Shown: positions 34,779 through 37,523 of the stretch, piece by piece
How the letters are laid out: each line of letters opens with the position of its first letter
Numbering within the stretch: position 1 is the stretch's first letter
Assembly (NCBI GenBank): GCA_008931825.1
Contig: QXVZ01010793.1
Span: forward strand, 7,755-45,277
DNA: 37,523 bases
Source of the DNA: Phallusia fumigata
Lineage: Eukaryota > Chordata > Ascidiacea > Phlebobranchia > Ascidiidae
Reading direction: 5' to 3'
Notes under the pieces: model-generated
What the model was told of the DNA's origin: nothing
Seen by the model: the letters and a program-made list of their open reading frames with translations, nothing else
Database searches by the model: none
Made by a program: the position numbers and the translations under genes

Positions 34779-36169
34779 TTACATTGTAAACTTGTATGAT
34801 ACTGCACCATCCACTTTATGGACGGATGTGGAAAATGATCTCAGTTTAACTTCCTCAGAGTTTGATATCAAGCACGGGCTAGAGTCTTCCCATTTTTCAG
34901 ATACTTCCAAGTTTTTGTCCGTGTAAAAAAGTAAATCAAATGAACCTAAAATTAAAGAGTTTAGTGGGTGTGTAATGGTTTATGGTTTGAGTACCAGCAT
35001 CCACTTACAAGGACATTCCAGGAGTGGCAGGAATGTAACTGTGGCTGTGACCTGACGAATGACTGCTCGGATTTCGGAGTTGATGGTGTTTGTATCTTTA
35101 GATCTACAAGAAAAGTTTTACAATAAACAAAAAGACATGAATTGTAGTGATTTCTAACACCATGCAAGTGGTTCCCAACCTTTTTTGTTTTGCAGCACCC
35201 TTTTATTAATAATTGTCCATCGCTGCATGGGATTCCAAAAAAAAATAACTAAATTGCTTTTGTTTTATCCACTAATATTTTCATTTGTGAGCTGCAGACA
35301 TATTTTCATTTGTACACTTTCATTGTTTTAGGAATGGAAATGTGGAACTTTAATAACTTTCTTAGCAACTAAACACTTGCTATTTTACACTGCAAGGAAC
35401 AAATATCACTAAATATGAAGACAGAAAGGAAATTGCAATGCATGAAAAAAGGAACAGCAATATAGCTTCTGTAGGCAATCTTCTTGAGAAACATTTGTGA
35501 GTAATTTACCATCATACCCGTGTACTACATTTAAAAGACAAAAAATATAGTAAATTGCTTGCGATGCCCTTTAGTCTTGCCAACTGCACTTCTGTTGGAA
35601 AACACTGCATTAGACAAACATTTTTTTACATCGTCATACTTGGTTGCTGGTTTTCCATTTTCACTTTTGTCAGATTCACACTGTATTTCAAACTGCCACC
35701 TTTCCAACGTCTCATTAGTTTCTGATTCCCGTATTACAACGACCAGCCTTTTGACTGCACCCTTTTCCAACCATTCTATTTGCAGAAACCATTGCAAAAC
35801 AGGGGTACCAATTACAAAGCATAAATAACTTACCTTGTAGTTGTGGCAGAACATTATCATTTAGGTATGTCAACAAAGCTTGGTCAGTACTAACAAGGAT
35901 TGTAAGACCATACTTCTTTTCTTGTTTGAACATCTCTGGAGGGTAAACACCACGTTGATACAAAATATTGTTTATTCCATAAACTGCAAAAACAACATGC
36001 ACTAATCACTACAATAATAATATATTTATTTTATAAGGTAGATAATTCCACTATCCAACAATTAATTTGTCAATGGTACTACTGATTTCTTATACTCACA
36101 GAAAAATTCTGAAACGATTGCAGCGGATCCTTTGAGAGTAATTTTGTTCACCTGCTTAGTTGCAGCCAT
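34779..36169 (-). CDS. MAD2L1: MAD2L1, spindle-checkpoint HORMA protein, 205 aa
   Basis: MAD2 binds MAD1 at unattached kinetochores and CDC20 in the mitotic checkpoint complex, which blocks the APC/C. Exons: 36169-36100, 35983-35834, 35775-35640, 35103-35009, 34945-34779; 206 codons with stop, giving 205 aa, exactly the human length. HORMA landmarks are KITLKGSAAIVSEFF, YGINNILYQRGVYPPEMF, KKYGLTILVSTDQALLTYL, LERWQFEIQCE, IRAVIRQVTATVTFLPLLE and the safety-belt region SFDLLFYTDKNLEV and KVDGAVSYKF. The exon 3 donor (ACCAA|GTATGA) was chosen because it joins to the conserved IRAVIRQ exon in phase; the frame also runs on past it. The C-terminus FTM replaces human PVND. The gene faces the transporter gene, with 444 bases between start codons. 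Confidence 0.97.
35168..35240. mobile_element. hAT-like terminal sequence in MAD2L1 intron 3 (one end only)
   Basis: CAAGTGGTTCCCAACCTTTTTTG at 35164-35186 closely resembles the hAT terminus CAGTGGTTCCCAACCTTTTT. No inverted partner or target duplication was found nearby, so this may be a truncated copy. Confidence 0.35.
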
Positions 36170-36612
36170 ACTTTCTTTTTTGGTGTACTTAAAGGCAAGA
36201 AAAACGAATCAGTTGCACAAAACAACTTCACTGCAAAACCGATACTTTTATTGTTTTAAATGTTCCCACCATCTTTTTTTGTCAACGACCTTTGACCTGT
36301 GGGCTATGCGTCAGATTTTTCCATTTTTTGTGTTGCGCAGCCATTTTCGTCATTATTTCTGTAGAAATGTATTTTTTTCAAAGCTAAATATAACACATAA
36401 ATTTCCTTTTTCATTTTTCTGAAACGGACAAACTATCAATTAAAACCACGTAAAGATTTGTTCCCCTCACCTCGTTTAGTANATCGACACGCACTCCTGC
36501 ATTCCCTTTTTTGTTGACTGTACGCGCATACACACACCTCTGCATCATTTGCCAGACATTAGTTGCAGGTTTGGTTAGCAGTCTATTGACGGATCTCAAA
36601 AGTTTTAAAAAG
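36170..36612. promoter_or_regulatory. Short head-to-head spacer, MAD2L1 and transporter gene
   Basis: The 443 bases between divergent start codons presumably contain both promoters. The spacer includes the N at 36482, which, unlike four others, is not flanked by a repeat. Minus-strand ORF sequence around 36411-36599 overlaps it and has no splice support. Confidence 0.5.
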
Positions 36613-37230
36613 ATGTGGTCGCTTCAAGCCATTTTTCTTCTTTTTTTCGTATACATGATTCGCTTTGGCATGGTAAGGTCATGTTATTTTTTATTATTGC
36701 TCACACATTAGGTTTGCTGGGTTACACTATCACATATTCTGCTGTTATTATACGCGTTACTTTCTATTTTAAGGGTTACTACCTGTCCATTTCTGGACCT
36801 ACGCTGTTGTACCTCAGCAGCCTTGTCGGTGTGCAAGTACAACAATTTTCGACTGCCTTTAGTGGAAGATTTGCAGGGTGCCTGTTTGGCGGCCTACTTG
36901 TCGGTTTTGTTTACCACAGGACCAAAGGAAAGATTAACCCACTTTACTTTTCAGGCAAGTCGTTGACTATTGGCATGTTTGAATAGACTGTTTGCTGAAC
37001 ATGTCGAATTTAATTACACCACAACTTTTTTGGACAATAAAGATACGGCACAAATTTGTTAGATTTGAATTTATTTCTGTCCTTGTTTTTTTATTTTTTC
37101 TTCCATTTTACAGCTCTTTTTCTGCTCCTGAAGGGAGTGACAAACTTTTTTGTGCCATGGATCACCAATTATGGCCTAATGTTCTTCATGATGACAATTG
37201 GGGGTATTACATTCGGCTATTTGGATGTTG
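36613..37230 (+). CDS. MFSD4/NaGLT1-like major facilitator transporter, N-terminal part
   Basis: Exons are 36613-36672, 36774-36954 and 37114-37230, encoding about 119 residues with matching phases. The gene continues past the last GTAAGT donor and out of the window. Visible are a first membrane helix (SLQAIFLLFFVYMIRFGMGYYL), the motif SGPTLLYL typical of the MFSD4A/MFSD4B (sodium-dependent glucose transporter 1-like) group, a second helix rich in Gly (FAGCLFGGLLVGFVYHR), and further helices from 37114 (GLMFFMMTIGGITFGYLD). Intron 2 (36955-37113) uses a GC donor, TCAG|GCAAGT, with CAG acceptor. The frame is open upstream of Met 36613 without another ATG nearby, so an earlier exon is possible. 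The substrate cannot be told from this part. Confidence 0.8.
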
Positions 37231-37523
37231 GTAAGTTATCGCGCACAGGATCGGTCCGAGGTAGGATTTGCTGGGCCTCAATAAAAAACTTGAGAGCGAT
37301 TAGTTACTCTACAAAAGATGACTGCTGTAAGTCCGCATGTATGTTTTCCTTTAGGATAATCAATTTAATTGTCTAAAATCATTTGTCTGATTTCGAATCA
37401 CACACAGCGCTACCGTCCTTTAAATCTGTCCTGACCTGGGCGCGTAAAAGGAGTGCATGCTGGTTGGTTTTCATCGGTTTAAACTAGCTATAATGCCTTC
37501 TTAAAAGAGACACACTGATTTTA
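37231..37523. other. Intron or downstream part of the transporter gene
   Basis: Sequence after the exon 3 donor. An AG after CACACACAG at about 37407 could be an acceptor, but what follows does not clearly encode the next conserved helix of the family. Confidence 0.4.

Noticed and set aside
1..37523. CRISPR arrays, bacterial operons, tRNA or rRNA genes
   Set aside because: The window is spliced eukaryotic DNA; no regularly spaced repeats and no recognisable tRNA or rRNA sequence were seen.

Overview
This is eukaryotic nuclear DNA. It is AT-rich, with genes split into many short exons on both strands, GT-AG introns mostly of 100-700 bases, and tight gene spacing. Conserved animal genes (POLH, CDC27, FAAP24, POMT2, MAD2L1), compactness and one operon-like gene pair suggest a tunicate, most likely a Ciona-type ascidian. 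The species is inferred; no sequence here proves it. I chained exons by hand from reading frame, intron phase and splice sites. Every complete model closes to a whole number of codons.

Layout. 393-4380 (-): an unrecognised two-pass membrane protein in five exons. 4381-9830: 5.4 kb with no gene I can name, only scattered candidate exons and a perfect 40-bp tandem duplication. 9831-15523 (+): DNA polymerase eta, 18 exons, with a UBM-like motif as well as a C-terminal UBZ finger. 15524-16575: spacer. 16576-24962 (-): CDC27/APC3, 19 exons. 24963-26279: spacer with a hAT-type MITE. 26280-29816 (-): a protein kinase, closest by eye to MOS, joined to a C-terminal degenerate Ras-like domain, 10 exons. 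30562-31236 (+): single-exon FAAP24, followed 195 bases later by POMT2 (31432-34626, +, 12 exons) in an operon-like arrangement. 34779-36169 (-): MAD2L1, 5 exons, convergent with POMT2. 36613-37230 and beyond (+): the first exons of an MFSD4/NaGLT1-like transporter that runs off the window.

Six single N characters occur (19608, 21591, 27912, 31671, 32216, 36482). Four of them sit exactly between two copies of the same sequence: three are exact 105-109 bp repeats and one is a diverged 1.05-kb repeat carrying two CDC27 exons. These look like unmerged contig ends or haplotypes rather than biological duplications. All gene models treat them as single copy.

Several neighbours share themes. POLH (lesion bypass) and FAAP24 (Fanconi pathway) act in DNA damage tolerance. 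CDC27 (APC/C core), MAD2L1 (APC/C inhibitor) and the MOS-like kinase (the MOS family acts in meiotic metaphase arrest) touch the metaphase-anaphase switch. Apart from FAAP24-POMT2, nothing in the sequence shows that this proximity is functional.
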